Source: Cricetomys ansorgei (taxonomy: Eukaryota > Chordata > Mammalia > Rodentia > Nesomyidae). Taken from it: 64,000 bases of DNA. Within the stretch, counting starts at the first letter, position 1; every line of letters starts with the position of its first letter. Shown here one piece after another: positions 35,508-47,915 of the stretch. Where the stretch lies: positions 5,538,501-5,602,500 of the forward strand of contig JAMJFZ010001133.1 in the NCBI GenBank assembly GCA_026225945.1. The letters are read 5' to 3'. A program made the position numbers and the translations under genes. Below the pieces are notes generated by a model that was given only the letters and a program-made list of their open reading frames with translations, was not told the origin of the DNA and did not search any database.

Positions 35508-38034
35508 TACATACCTGGGCTTATGGTTAAAAAGTAAAAGTACATAAAATAGAGGGTCATTTAAAAGACTATGTTCTTTCAGAAAATAAGGACATTTTTT
35601 TATCAGACATTACATTAAAAGTCAATAAATGGTTTTTAATAAAATAGAATATATAATCTGGTAATGCCAATTGACATCCTTGTGCTTTTGTCTTGAAAAA
35701 GAGGTTATTGCTGTGAACCTGAAGCTCCAGGATCTATTTGGAAACTACTGACAGAGAACCACGAGACTGTGGAACAGGTATTGCTTAAAGCCATGCAGGA
35801 TCCTAGTTCTCTGAAATATAACAAAGAATTCCATAGAACTGAGGCAGTTCAATGTTAATTTATAAAATGGCTACCTGACTAAGAGGAAAAACAAAAGAGC
35901 TTAGAAAAAAAGCTGCTTAGAACAATGTTTATGTTCTTCTTAATTCAAGGATGAGAATTATTCTGAGTGACAATAAGCTCTCTCTTTCTGATACCAGTAT
36001 TTTAGAAAGTGAAAGTTTGCATAACACATGGATAAAGCTTTTCCTAGAATAGATCCAGATTTCAAACTGTTTCCTACACACTATGTATACTGCCCTGTTA
36101 CAATTTTGATCATGTTTTTGGTGGGTAAACACTAATCTGCTAATGATGTTTTTAGAGTTTAGACATTCACAAAAGAGAAAAGCAGATTATTTTTCTTTAT
36201 ATGGAAGTATTTGAATTCATTTCTAATTTAGAATAAATTACTCTGTTATATGATAAATTACTTAACATACTATATTCAGTTTTGCTTATCAGTAAAATAA
36301 AGTTTTTCATAGCAATGACCTCTCGATGTCCTTGCTGGTACCTTTATATTGTTCTCTGATATTGTGTTTTGATAGTGTATTTTCCTATGTATATAACTTA
36401 TAATATTCTAATAAGTTTGTGATGTTTTACTGGAAAGAGCTTAGTGATTTGGTTAACATTTCTTGAATTTATAGTAACTATAATTAGCTGTATATTAATC
36501 AGGTTGATTTTATTTCAGACGTTAGTCACTTATGTAAAAATTGACTCTCAAAAGCTTCCGTGAACAACATAAAAAGGCTAATGCATTCAGTGACTAGCTG
36601 AAATTCTCTCTGAAATAGTTCACATTTGCTTCTTTGACTATGAGAGCACTCATTAATTTTCTTTAAATCCGTGACAATAAAAAGAAAAGAAAAATACTTT
36701 TTTTTAAAAAAAATAGTGAAACAAATCATCTAAGCTTCTGGTTTGTAATACATACCATTTCACTTGTTAGCTGTTATGATTCTAACTGTTTAATGCCTCC
36801 TCCTACCTCTTCCATTTCATTTGTAATTTTTTTGCTCTTCAATCAAATATATCCTGATTAATATATAAAGTAATTAATAAGTGGATTCTTTAAGTGGATG
36901 TTTAATGAAAGTGAACAAATATTTTTTTCAAACTTTCTCCTTTGGAAATTCTTCTTCACCTCTGTATCTGGAGTTGAGTGTCCAGGAAATATAAAATGGA
37001 GGTGATGTGGATTGCTGAGCTAAGTTCTCAGAGAATGACACAAAACACTGTCTAGTGCCTTTTAAATAGCTCAATATCTGTGTATTCTGAAACATGTGTA
37101 AAGATGTTCTTAGAACAGAATTATGAATTAGCATGTTCCTCCTATTTTGTATCTTGTTTCCTCAATAATAATTGAGAGTAAGAGTGAGGAGCAATGAGTA
37201 TTTAGAGTTAATAGATAGCCTTTCACTTCTTAAAAATATTCAACATTTTTTTTTACTTAGGCCACAAAGGTAGCAATTAGCTCCTTTATTTTGAAAACCT
37301 GATGATGCTGAAAATGAAAGTGAACAGCTAACTTACATTTGGCAAACTTATCAAGTGGTTAATAACAACTGTGAAATTTTCTGTGTTATACTGGGGAATT
37401 CTGACTGAGAGATGTGAAGGTATTCTCTGGTACGTTCCCACAGAATGAGACGCTGATGAGTGTCGCTCATTACTGCAAGAGTACCACGGATTGCAAGGGA
37501 TATTACTGTAGGAGTTAATGCACTAATGGAGATTTGCATCTACTAGGCAGTGGTTTAATTTTCAGAATGAACACGATGTTTTATGAAGCTAATACACATG
37601 TGTATTTTAAGTTTTCTAATGGAGCATGATGCTATGATGATTTCATTAAGAAATCTATTTATTTAGAAAAATCATTCAATGGGAAAATACAATAATACAG
37701 TTAGAGAAAATGAAGTTCCTTTATTAGTTAATTAAACAACAATGTACTTACTATCTTGAAGTATCACATAACAGAAGAATATATCTTTCAGTTTATATTT
37801 TCTCTATTAATACTTTCTTTTCCATATTTGGTGACTGTCACCAATTATTGTTCATTATTACTTTATTCCAATATATCATGTAATTACTTTGTTTTAACTT
37901 GCATACACTAACAGACAAATGTTTTGTTCTTTTATCCATGTTTGCTGTTTCTCTATTTTTTTTGTAAATTCAATTTTATTTCCTTTATTTTATCTCATTT
38001 TGTGTTTGCTTGATTTGCATGTATGTCTATGCAC
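33474..38034. other. Longest stretch with no recognised interspersed repeat
   Basis: About 4.5 kb in which I recognise only a compound CT/TA microsatellite (35447-35504) and no gene. Open frames reach 89 codons at most and have no recognisable domains. It may hold old repeats beyond eye recognition or conserved non-coding DNA. Confidence 0.45.
35447..35504. repeat. (CT)n-(AT)n compound microsatellite
   Basis: A perfect CT tract (about 35447-35468) passes directly into a perfect AT tract (to about 35504). Confidence 0.95.
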
Positions 38035-38508
38035 TATGTGCGTGCCAGGGAAGATCAAGTAGGGAGGGGAAGGAGAAAAGGGGGCAAGGGAAGAAATACT
38101 GGGATCGAGACTGCTAAAATTCAAATATATATGTAGACACGTATAAAGGTGATCTAAATGAAATCACCAAATAATAAGGGAGACAGCATTCCAACTGGCC
38201 ACCTCTTGTCATCAAATGAAGCTTCCTATACTAGGATTAGGTTACATCTAATTGAGTTTTTGCCCAAAGTGCTCCCATGGGAGCTGCCAAACAATACAGA
38301 GAAACTTCAAACAATGTTGCCAAGATTATAGGTTGCTCTCCACAAACTTATAGCAAAGCCCCATGGTGGAAAGCATCATGTACAGAACTAATTGATCATG
38401 GAGAAGTAAAGCTCATACCTACATTGAACCTTCGTTCCTATGTTTTAGCACCTTTGGTACAGGAAGGTACTCTGCCACCCAAAGGGAAATGTAAACAGCA
38501 AACCAGAT
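38035..38508 (+). mobile_element. LINE-1 3' UTR fragment, sense
   Basis: It begins with the G/A-rich 3' UTR segment ('gggaggggaaggagaaaagg') and continues 'attccaactggccacctctt', 'agtttttgcccaaagtgctc' and 'catgggagctgccaaacaat'. It aligns along its length with the 3' UTR at about 17650-18080. The 97-codon frame 38277-38570 spans it and is not a gene. It ends where an inverted LINE-1 block begins. Confidence 0.75.
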
Positions 38509-40100
38509 TACAAACCCTTTGCCCAGTTACAGGAAATGGCCTGTTCATGTTCCTTATCCCCTATTACTAGAGGTCCTCACCAAGGTATCTATTATGGACT
38601 GCAGTGAGTTTCTACTGCCCTCTGTCTTCAGAACCGCCCCCACCCTCCACCTCCTGCCACACACCTCTCGCCCCAGCTTAATGTCCTCTAGTTCTGGCTG
38701 TCTCTCCATATATTCTTTCCATCCATCCCTCTCCCCTCACCTGGTCTCTTCTCTTCCCATTCCTGTCCTCCCCCAGCTCACCTGCACTATCTGTTCCATT
38801 TCCCCTTTATTAGGGAGATCCATGTATCCCAACTGAGTCCCTCCTTTTTGCATAGTTTCTCTGGGTTTGTGAATTGCAATGCCTTTGTCCTTTTCTTAAC
38901 AGTTAATAACTGTTTATAAATGAGTACATGCCGACTTTGTCTTTCTAGGATTGAGTTACCTCACTCAGAATGATTTTTTTCTAGTTTCATCCACTTGCCT
39001 GATAAATTCATGAAGTCATTTTTTTAAATAGCAAAATAGTACTCCATTGTGTAAATGTACCATTATTTCTTTATCCATTCTTCAGTTGAGAGGCATCTAG
39101 ATTGTTTCTGATTTCTGGCTATTATGAACAAAGCTGTTATGAACATAGTTGAGCAAGTGTCCTTCTGGTAGGATGGAACCCCCTTTGAGTAAGTGCCCAG
39201 TAGTAAAATGGCTCAGTCTTGAGGTAGGTGGAATTCCAGTTTCCTGAGGAGTGACCATATTGATTTCCATAATGACTGTGCAAGTTTTCACTCCCACCAG
39301 CAATGAAGGAGTGTTCCCCTTGATCTATAACCTGGCCTTTATGACCTGTCATTTGTTACTGATCTTAGCCATTCTGACAGGTGTAAGATAGAATTTCAGA
39401 GTAGTTTTGATTTGCATTACCCTGATAGCTAAGGATATTGAACATTTCTTTAAGTGTTTCTCAGCCATTCAAGATTCCTCTTTTGAGAATTATTTGTTTA
39501 GATCTGCACCTCATTTTTTATAGGATTATTTGTTTTGTTGATGTCTAGTTTCTTGAAATCTTTATTTATTTTGGATACTATTATATATATTATTATATTA
39601 TATTTGGAGTTGGTGAAAATCTTTTCCCATTCTGTATGCTGTCATTGTATCTTATTGACCATATCTTTTGCCCTACAGAAGCTTTTCAGTTTTATGAAGT
39701 CCCATTTGTTAATTGTTGACCTTAGTGTCTGAGCTGTTGGTGTTCTGTTAAGGAAGTTGTCTCCTGTGTCAATGCATTCAAGGCTATTCTCCACTTTCTC
39801 TTCTGTTTCTTCAGTTTATCTGTTTTTATGTTAAGGTCTTTGATCCACCAGGACTTGAGTTTTCTGATAGTGACAAACATGGGTCTATTTGCATTCTTCT
39901 ACATGCAGACATCAAGTTTAGCCAGCACCATTTGTTGAAGATGCTGTCTTTTTTCCAGTGTGTATTTCTGACTTTTTTTTTTAAATCAAAGATCAGGTGT
40001 CCATAAGTGTGTGGATTTATGTCCGGATCTTTGATTCGATTCCTTTGATCAACCTGTCTGTTTTTATGTCAATATCATACAGTTTTTATTACTATAGCTC
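38509..40100 (-). mobile_element. LINE-1 inverted segment: ORF2 C-terminus and proximal 3' UTR
   Basis: The plus strand shows the complement of LINE-1: 'cagttacaggaaatggcctg' and pyrimidine-rich 3' UTR DNA (38600-38800). The complement of the ORF2 C-terminus follows ('gcaaaatagtactccattgt', 'gactgtgcaagttttcactc', 'gatttgcattaccctgatag', 'ccagcaccatttgttgaaga', 'cttgagttttctgatagtg'). It ends at about 40100 ('ttattactatagctc'), where the sense LINE-1 3' terminus starts. ORF2 is broken by stops on the minus strand. This arrangement fits the inverted 5' part of a twin-primed insertion. Confidence 0.85.
38860..40100 (-). pseudogene. LINE-1 ORF2 C-terminal remnant, antisense
   Basis: This is the coding part of the inverted block: sequence after the reverse transcriptase core through the C-terminal segment of ORF2. 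The landmarks are listed with the parent element. No intact frame longer than about 70 codons survives. A TA-rich expansion ('actattatatatattattat') at about 39577-39602 breaks it further. Confidence 0.8.
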
Positions 40101-40250
40101 ACCTGATTATTTTCTAATGTGATACAGTAGTGGAATGGATCCAGATAGAAGTGGAGATGAGGAGTTGGGAGGAGTAGGGAACCTGTAATCAGGATATATT
40201 TTGCAAGAGAATAACAGCTATTTTCAATTAATGAAAAATAAAACATGCAC
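40101..40250 (+). mobile_element. LINE-1 3' terminus, sense
   Basis: 'attattttctaatgtgatac', 'ggaatggatccagatagaag' and 'gtaatcaggatatattttgc' match the last 140 bp of rodent LINE-1, seen also at 18910-19050. It ends with an AATAAAA at about 40238-40244. With the inverted block to its left it forms the expected product of twin priming. Confidence 0.85.
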
Positions 40251-40437
40251 ACCAATACATTTTATAAACTTTGTATCTTTTTCTGTGATATTTAATTATG
40301 ATTTCTTTTCTTAATTTGTGATGTCTCGATACATTATGAACTATATATATATCAAAAGAGGTTAAGATGAAGTCTTGAGTCTTAATCACATTGACCATAA
40401 ATATGCAGACAGCTTTGCCACATACACAAACACACAT

Positions 40438-40440
<3 letters not shown>

Positions 40441-40477
<37 letters not shown>
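40441..40477. repeat. (CA)n microsatellite
   Basis: A perfect CA run of 37 bp, preceded by imperfect CA-rich DNA from about 40421. Confidence 0.95.
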
Positions 40478-40480
<3 letters not shown>

Positions 40481-43400
40481 CGCCTATTAATTTTTATTTG
40501 GATGTTACAATCACTTGATTTGTTTTAGAAATTTTAAAGTAGAATTGAATTTTAAAATACAAATTAGAATAGTTTGTATTTTAAAAATCCACATGATTGT
40601 TCTGCTCGGAGTACTTTCATTATTTGGTATAGAGCATTGATAATTGTGGTCTAATTTTTTGGTATTGATAACTTGTTTCTGATTTATTTTTATGTTTGGC
40701 TCCATCTGATTATCCTTCCACATGCCAAGTGCTATTTACTTTCTCTTATTATGAAGGAAACATTTATCAGTAATGCTACACAATTTTCATTTACATTTGA
40801 TTGTATTAGAATGAGAGAGATACACTATTTTATTATAATATAGAATGGATAGGTCTACCATTCATTGCCAAGATAGAACCATCATATTCCAAGGATGTAA
40901 AGATATGTGCCCTTCACTGTTTTTATCTGTTAAGTATATCAGACAACATCCTCTTCTTGCAGTCAGTCACCAGTTATAGTACATGATAGCATTGAAAAGT
41001 ATATATTTTCTGACATTGATTTTGCTGTCAGACAAGAATTTTGGGGGGGGGAATAGAAGAGAACAGGTAGATGTGTTCAGTTTTTGTTAGCTCAATCACA
41101 TAGCAACAGAGGACAGAACACTCTAGTTAAGGAACCACACTCTCTACTCTATACAAGTCTAGAACAGACATCATATTTGTCATACCTAATCTTATTGTAG
41201 TATTTAAAATCACCTTGGAGATATACCACTGCACATACCTGTGAAAGCATTTTCAGGGACACACAACTGAAGATGGAAGATACATCATCCTGAAGGTAGG
41301 TAGTGTCATTTGTGAGCTGGTGTCAGACTAAATAAAAGGGAGAAAAGGAAGACACCAGCTTAATGTTAGCATTCATCTCTTTGCCTCCGTACTGTAGCAA
41401 CAATGTGATGAGGCCCTTGTACCTTGTGCCACTCTATCTTTTCTATCGTGAATAATGAGAGCTGACAGTGAGTCAAAAACAAACAAACAAACAAAACACA
41501 AACTTTTTAGTCTCAAGCTTCTTTGTCAAGGAAGCATTTATTCACACCATTGAGGAATATGACTAATGCATTATTATTCTGTTTACATAAAGTTAAAATG
41601 CTCACAGTGAAATAATATCTGTGTAAATACCCTACATGAATCATTTGCCCAGAAATTTACGTGTTAATTCACTTTGGTTTGTGAAGGATGAAGATGGAAG
41701 ATATAAAAATATTTATATGTTTAATATCCATAAATTTATTGGAATGGTATTATATTAGAGTTGTTAAATTATATGAATAGATTTTTGAATTGTAGCACAA
41801 TTCAGTGTGAGCTAAGTGTCACTGGCAAAGAATGAATTCAGACTTCCTTACAGATGTGTCCTAAGAAGGAAGGAGAACCCAATGAACTTTCACTAAGACT
41901 CAACCCTAAAAGACTGTAAATATTATACTGAGGACTTCGATAAGTGCTAAACAATTGATTCATGTAGTTAAAGGACAGGAATGTAAACAGCTTGTCACTT
42001 CCATCTTCTTTGTGTGGGACAATTGAGAGCATATATTTTAAATATATTATGTAAACTCCATTCAAAACCATTTGATTAGAGAGATAATAAAGCCTCAATA
42101 GTAAATAATTTTGCAATAAACTAAATTATATATGTTTACTAATGGGTAAGTTTAAGCTGTACATTGTAATGAGGGAAGATTTATATTTTAATGCCATTGT
42201 AGAAACATGACTTCTTATAATTTCTGTTTATTTTTTCTATTTGTCCTATATCTATTGTGGCAACTCTGCTTTTTTTTTTTTTGAATAAGCATTACTATTT
42301 ATATCTCCAACACAATGGCTGCTAATGCTTTCAGTTAAAAAAAAAGAGGCTAAAATGGTGTGTATTTGTAGAAATCAGATATTATTTTATTGATGCTTTC
42401 AGACTGTTTCGTTTTATATTATAATGGAGTTGTCCAGTTCTTGGAAGGAGCCTTTTGTAAGAAGTGCAATTTCCATTGTAACCTAGTATGTATAAATCCA
42501 TATATAGAAACACAAAATAAACATAATTGAAGCACAGTTATCATAAAGCAATTCTGGGTTCTACTATGTGACATATTAGTATTTACTTATGCATTTTCTA
42601 TTTTATACTCTTATGCTGCTCAAAGATGGAAGAATGTCTGTCAAACCAGCAGTTTTAAAAACATGAATTTAATATATGACAAAAATGAGGACAAAGTAGA
42701 TTTATAAACTGTTCATGTGTTTCTGTAATCAACTCACAATTGTTCATCTGAAGGGTGGACAAAGTGTTATTCTCTGCAAGAAGCTTTTCTTTCATATTTT
42801 TTTCAATAAGCATATTCTTGTCTCTCTCAATATAATGGTACACTGCATCTTAATTACTTTGTGGATAATAAATAGTGTATTTTAGTGAGCTTTAATGAGA
42901 TTCCCTTTTAAGCAATAAACAAATATTATGTAAAAATATTTGTATTTCTTTTAGAGTAGCAACAGCAGAAAATATGTTCTGGATAAACTTGCAAGCAAGG
43001 AAGACACAAGCAGACACAATTTTTGTCTTGTTATTTTAGAATTTGCAAACAATAGCCCTTCTTTACTTTTTCAGTCTCTTTAGTCATCCTATTAAACTTT
43101 TAATGGTGTTTGATCATATTAAAAATCAAATTGTAAATCTGAGGATGGATTTTCATATTAATTTATATTTGACATTTAGAGGATTAAGGAAGAAGTGCCA
43201 GTTCTAAAGTGAGTTGAAAAAAATAGTCTGGGAAATCTTTGCATTGACCTCAGTATTACTAAAGTCCCAGAATGTTTTTTCATGGGTCTCATCAGCCATT
43301 ATGTTTGTGCAAACAGATAATACATTCAAAACTATGGTGAAGACTACATTTATGTTAAAATATGAAATCTTTTCTTAAAAACTGCAATACTTCCTAGTGT

Positions 43401-43963
43401 ATACTGCCTTCAAAGCAGTCCTAATTACTTGAACAGCACTACATACTTTCATATAATCATATTTTGTAAATTACAACATATGTTAAATGTTATATTGACT
43501 AAGAGGAAAAGCCTTAGAAGAAAGCAAAAACTTTCAGGAAAGGAACAGCATGATTTTAATGAGTTATTGATGAATTGCTGGAGGACAGGAGAAAAGCATT
43601 TATATACTGTAGCTAGTTTAAAGACAGGTGACCTTTTAAAAGATTAGTTAACCTTTCAACAATTTTGGAGAGTTACTGTTTTGAAAGAAAAAGGTCAGAG
43701 TAGAACTCAAAATGCAGCTATTGTCTTCCCTGTGTTTGTTATCATGCCTTCAATTCCTGTAAATTAATTCAAAGTGTGGAGTCTGCACAAAAGTTGATAT
43801 TTAACAAGAGAAGAATAGTGGGTTCAATTATTTTGAGGAATTAAATACAAGCAATCAAAGTATGAAAACTCAATATTTTAACACACTTACAAATTTTACC
43901 TTTAGTCTCATTTGTGGTAGAATTGTTAATAAAAATATGATTAGCTTAAAATTAATGATGCAG
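40478..43963. other. Unassigned AT-rich sequence
   Basis: It has no recognised interspersed repeat and no gene. Simple patches include a G run at 41043-41051, AAAC units at about 41477-41495 and T runs near 42270-42281. Open frames are 92 codons or fewer. Confidence 0.45.
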
Positions 43964-44171
43964 GATTGCCAGTGTGACTTAGTGGGTAAACAAACTTACT
44001 GCCAAGTTGAATGACCTGAGTTTGTATTCCAGGCCTCACACTGTTGAAGGAAAGAACTGACTCTCACAAATAGTCCTCTGACCTCCACTTGTATACCATG
44101 GCACATGCACATACAAACACATTGACATCACAAACACCTCTTATACACTGAGGGAAATACAAAAAAAAATA
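43964..44171 (+). repeat. B3 SINE
   Basis: It follows the B3 consensus in order: 'gtgacttagtgggtaaacaa', 'acttactgccaagttgaatg', a B-box-like 'gagtttgtattcc', 'gaaggaaagaactgactctc', 'tagtcctctgacctccactt', 'taccatggcacatgcacata', and an A-rich tail. It is full length and moderately diverged. Confidence 0.88.
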
Positions 44172-45969
44172 AGTATCGTTCATGGTTGTGTTTTTTTTCT
44201 TTAAGAAAATCTCAGTTGAGTTTTGTTATTCCATCTTCCCCTGAGCACTCAACATACTTAATCAAAGTAACTGTCTTTTAATTCTCTTCAGTCACCCAGT
44301 GTCTACATATTCTCCTATCAGTGTTAAAAGGAGAAATTAGCTATGTTTAGCAAGCAGTAATGCAAAATAACATTTCAGAATCAATCTTCAAATGCTTGAA
44401 ATCTGTGTAGTGGAATAACTTAAACTTTTGTACTAATTATAAATTTTCAAAAAGCCATGAGAAGCAAAGGATCATTATTTTAACTGACGCAAACTTTCTT
44501 CTTTGTGGATTCCTATATCCGTACCTTAGAATGGATATAATATTCCTTCTTGACCTAGACCCTTCTGAAGCAATCATCCTCTAGTGTGGAAGTAAAGAAA
44601 AAGTGTTTCACTGAGAGATCTGATATTTCTAGAGAGGTCAGGCCAATTTTCTCTTACCTGGACATATAACTCAGTTGTTGATGTTTTATTCATACTCATC
44701 TATGAAACAAATATAAATAATACAGTGTCCAGACTTAAGGCACAGCAGAGGCAAGGGACAAATTTTATTCAGTAGTAACTTCCATCTGATCTAAAGAACT
44801 AATACTGTTTTGAAAATGGAGTTTTCTATAATAATGTTGTCATTATGTTTTGTCATTATGTCATGTTGTCATTATGCTTTGCCAGTTTTTACCATTTCAA
44901 CATTGGATTGTCTTCCAAAGGTAAAAATATGAATGTTGTTTGAACTCTGTGGTCATTCAATTGACAAGCATTGAAAAGGATAAAAAATGTAGTTAGGTAA
45001 AATACTTTTAGTAAATCAGAATTAATTTATCAATGTGACTGGTTTTGTCTGCATTGCTGTCTTATGAGAAACGCTTTACAGTGCACAGGTGGATGCTAAA
45101 ATGCACACGACTCTTGTGGGTACTGGTCTTGTAATTGGCATGTATTGATGGAAAGCCCTACACCATATATTTCACATTGTCAAAAGGCAGTTCCAGGTGT
45201 GGTACACCAGTACTCTCAGTTCTCCTTTCCATCTTTTCTGGGTGTGTGGGCTCTGTGCTTTCTGGCTGGTGTTGATTGCTACTGGTTTGATGTTTATATC
45301 ACATTTTGTATAGTTGGGTAGACAGAGAAAAATGAGAACCCACAGGTACCAGGAATCTATCTTTGATCTTCTTACATTATTAGTGGATAAGTCAATTAGT
45401 TCAATTAGATAGTTCTACTTTGTTTAATCTTTTCTGTTTGTAGTTATAAATGTTTTAAGTCGTTCTTTGGTTCCTCCAAAGAGTACAGAGGAAAGCATTG
45501 CTGTTTAAAAATTAATTGAACAAACTTATTTTTTCTTGGCAGTTTAGTTTTCTGTCTAGAATCTCTTTCCTGTTATCATCTTAGTTCTCTAAATCACTTG
45601 TGTCTGTATTTGTCAAGATGAAATTTTCCACTCGGTTGTTGGTCAAGTTCCCAATGCTTCTCTCTGCCAAAATGCAGTTTTAATCATGAAGACTGTAGGT
45701 TCTTCCTAAGTCAAAGATGTATCCTGCACCCGGAGGCAGGCTTAGGATTTCTACCTATCACCTTAGGAACAAGGTCATCTTCTCCTTTCATGACCATTCT
45801 ATGAGTTACACACAGCTTTGAGTCATGAGAGAAATTTGAGAATTAACATTCTGCTTTTACACATTTCTGCCATGTTCTTTGGCTTTTCTGGCTGCAAATA
45901 TGATGCCTATTTAATCTTAGAATTCCAAAGTAGTTTGGAACCTTGTCTGTTAACTTTCATGATAGAAAA
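44172..45969. other. Unassigned sequence
   Basis: No gene and no recognised interspersed repeat. A three-unit short tandem repeat lies at 44835-44876. Confidence 0.4.
44835..44876. repeat. Three-unit short tandem repeat
   Basis: 'tgttgtcattatg' (44835-44847), 'ttttgtcattatg' (44848-44860) and 'tgttgtcattatg' (44864-44876) form an imperfect tandem repeat of about 13-16 bp period. Confidence 0.8.
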
Positions 45970-46675
45970 GCAGGTATCAGTTCAGTCTGGATGAGATAAG
46001 ACACAGAGGGAGTCTGAAGCAATCAGTAAAGGAGTCAAGTGGCAGTATGAGGCAGGCAGTCTAAGGCAGGCAGACTGGGGACAAGACACAGAGACAATGA
46101 AGTGAGTGGTCTGACTGAGGAACAGAGAGGCTGACTGAGGCATTATGGTGCAGTAAGTTATAGAAGCAGGCAGGCTGAAGGAGAGACAGAAAGACGGAGA
46201 CACAGAGGCAGCTTCTTCAGAAGAAGTCAGTATCAGAGAAGAAGAGTGAGTCAACTTGAATCTAAGCAGAGCAGTTCAGTCTGAGGCAGTCAGAGAGTGT
46301 GCCAGAGTCAGAAGAGATCAGTCAAAAACAATAAGCAGGCTCAGAAGGTCAGTTTGAGCCAGCAAATTATAGGAGAATTTGAGTGTGAAAACAAATGAGT
46401 TGAGTTGAAGCAGAAGAGTCAGAGTACAAAAGGAGCTAGTCAGAGTAGCCCAGTCAGCAATAAGTTTCAGAGGTTGATTAGATGCTATGGAGGTTTAAAT
46501 GTTCTAGATTTTACAGAGGCTGAAGCCTTCCAGTTCTAGGACTGGGCTAGCAGGCTTGGAAGAGATTGTATGGAAGCCAAAATGGTTCAATTCTTCAGGC
46601 TAGAACTGGTGATTGAATTAGAAAAAAGAATTAAATTGCTATTTCCGTGAATCAACATGTACATCTGGCATGAAT
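45970..46675 (+). mobile_element. LTR-like family, copy E (3' part)
   Basis: It contains the GTTCAGT/GAGTCAG-rich half of the family: 'ggtatcagttcagtctggat', 'gagacacagaggcagcttct', 'gcagagcagttcagtctgag', 'aggagctagtcagagtagcc', 'cagtcagcaataagtttcag', 'gaggtttaaatgttctagat' and 'ggctagaactggtgattgaa'. The TG-start half with the TATA-like box is missing. It is closest to copy B (12.47 kb). The antisense 90-codon frame at 45982-46254 is Ser/Cys-rich only because of the repeated GACTGA words. Confidence 0.6.
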
Positions 46676-46689
46676 CTATACCTACCACC

Positions 46690-46895
46690 TTTCTTTTTGA
46701 AACAGGGTTTCTCACTGAACCTGAAGTTCACCCATTGGCTGGACCAGTCTCCTTGTGGAATCCAAACATCCTTATGATTTTATCTTGCCATTTCTGGTAT
46801 TATTCTGGTATTACAAGCTTCAAGTTTTGTACTCAGTTTCCCATGCTTCTATGGCAAGCATGTTACTGACAGGGCATTCTTCTCAGCATTAGAAA
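46690..46895 (-). repeat. B4-type SINE, antisense
   Basis: On the plus strand: 'ctttttgaaacagggtttct', 'cactgaacctgaagttcacc', 'tctggtattacaagcttcaa' and 'catgcttctatggcaagcat', then 'gttactgacagggcattctt'. This is the complement of the composite B4 (B1-like plus ID-like parts). It is diverged. It sits directly 3' of LTR-like copy E. Confidence 0.65.
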
Positions 46896-47845
46896 CAATT
46901 TGAAAAATCCAAATAAGCAAATGACCAAGGAGCAAAATAGTTTTTCTAGAAATTTTATTTAGGAAATAAGATTTTAAAGAAGGTTATAGTCAGTTTCACC
47001 ATTAATATTAGAGGCAATTTAAATTAAATTAAAAATTAAGTGTTGCTACTAGCAGTGTGATGTTTAATAAAATTTTAGGTGTTTTCTGATTCCTTTTGAC
47101 TATGGAATGAGTTTTGAAACATCCATACATTCACCATGAAAAAAAAACAATAAAAAGAAAATCAACAGCTCTTGCAAAAAACATATATCAAGCAATGAAT
47201 GTACTTGCTACTTGCCCCGGTAGAGACCATGCTGTAGACAGACAGGCATGTTCAATTTAATGAATAAAAGCTTACGTAAGCAAAATTCCTAGCGGCTTCT
47301 GGTTAGTATTTATGAAAAAGAAAAATTTCATAGGAACTCAATCTTAGAAACTGTTATTAATTCAATTTCTGGAAACACTGTGTGTGCTCATGATGAGAAA
47401 TGGAAGAAATGTCTTGTGTCTGGAGCAAAGACAGAGAAAGGGATACCATTATAAATAATATTCTCTTACTACCATCTGATATGAAGAGAAGACTTCTTGA
47501 AAAAGCCTAATAAACTGTAGCATTTCCAGACTCTAAAGATTCTTCTAGAAGGAAGAGACCTAATTCCTGCTTTTTTAGTCTTCCTGTCTCACCTAAAGAG
47601 ACGTAGGAAAGCACTAGTGTACTTGTAAAGTCAAAGACCAGGTGTACCAACTCACCAAAAGATGAAATTCTATCTATCTCATCATTCTTTCTCCTCAACA
47701 CCTGGCCAGCCAAACTCTAGATTAAGAATCTCTAGAAGAGAGAGGGAAAAAAAAGAATTGCAATGAATACAAGTTGGATAAAGAAAATTTGGGAGAAATC
47801 ATAATTTGGATTTCCTTTTAAAGTCTGTTTTTATCTTCCTTCCTA
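46896..47845. other. Unassigned sequence
   Basis: No gene and no recognised repeat. Confidence 0.4.
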
Positions 47846-47915
47846 GGGTCTGAATATAGTGTCTCATTCATGCAAGGCAATTACTGTACCAGTGAAATAC
47901 GTACACAGCCCTAAA
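47846..47915 (-). repeat. ID/B4-type SINE fragment, antisense
   Basis: 'agtgtctcattcatgcaagg', then 'caattactgtaccagtgaaa' and 'cacagccct', resembles the complement of the ID head (catgctaggcaagcactctaccactgagct...cagcccc). Short and diverged. Confidence 0.5.

Noticed and set aside
38277..38836. 97- and 105-codon overlapping frames, one Pro/Ser/Leu-rich
   Set aside because: They cover the LINE-1 3' UTR (sense) and the inverted pyrimidine-rich 3' UTR. Composition explains the amino acid bias.
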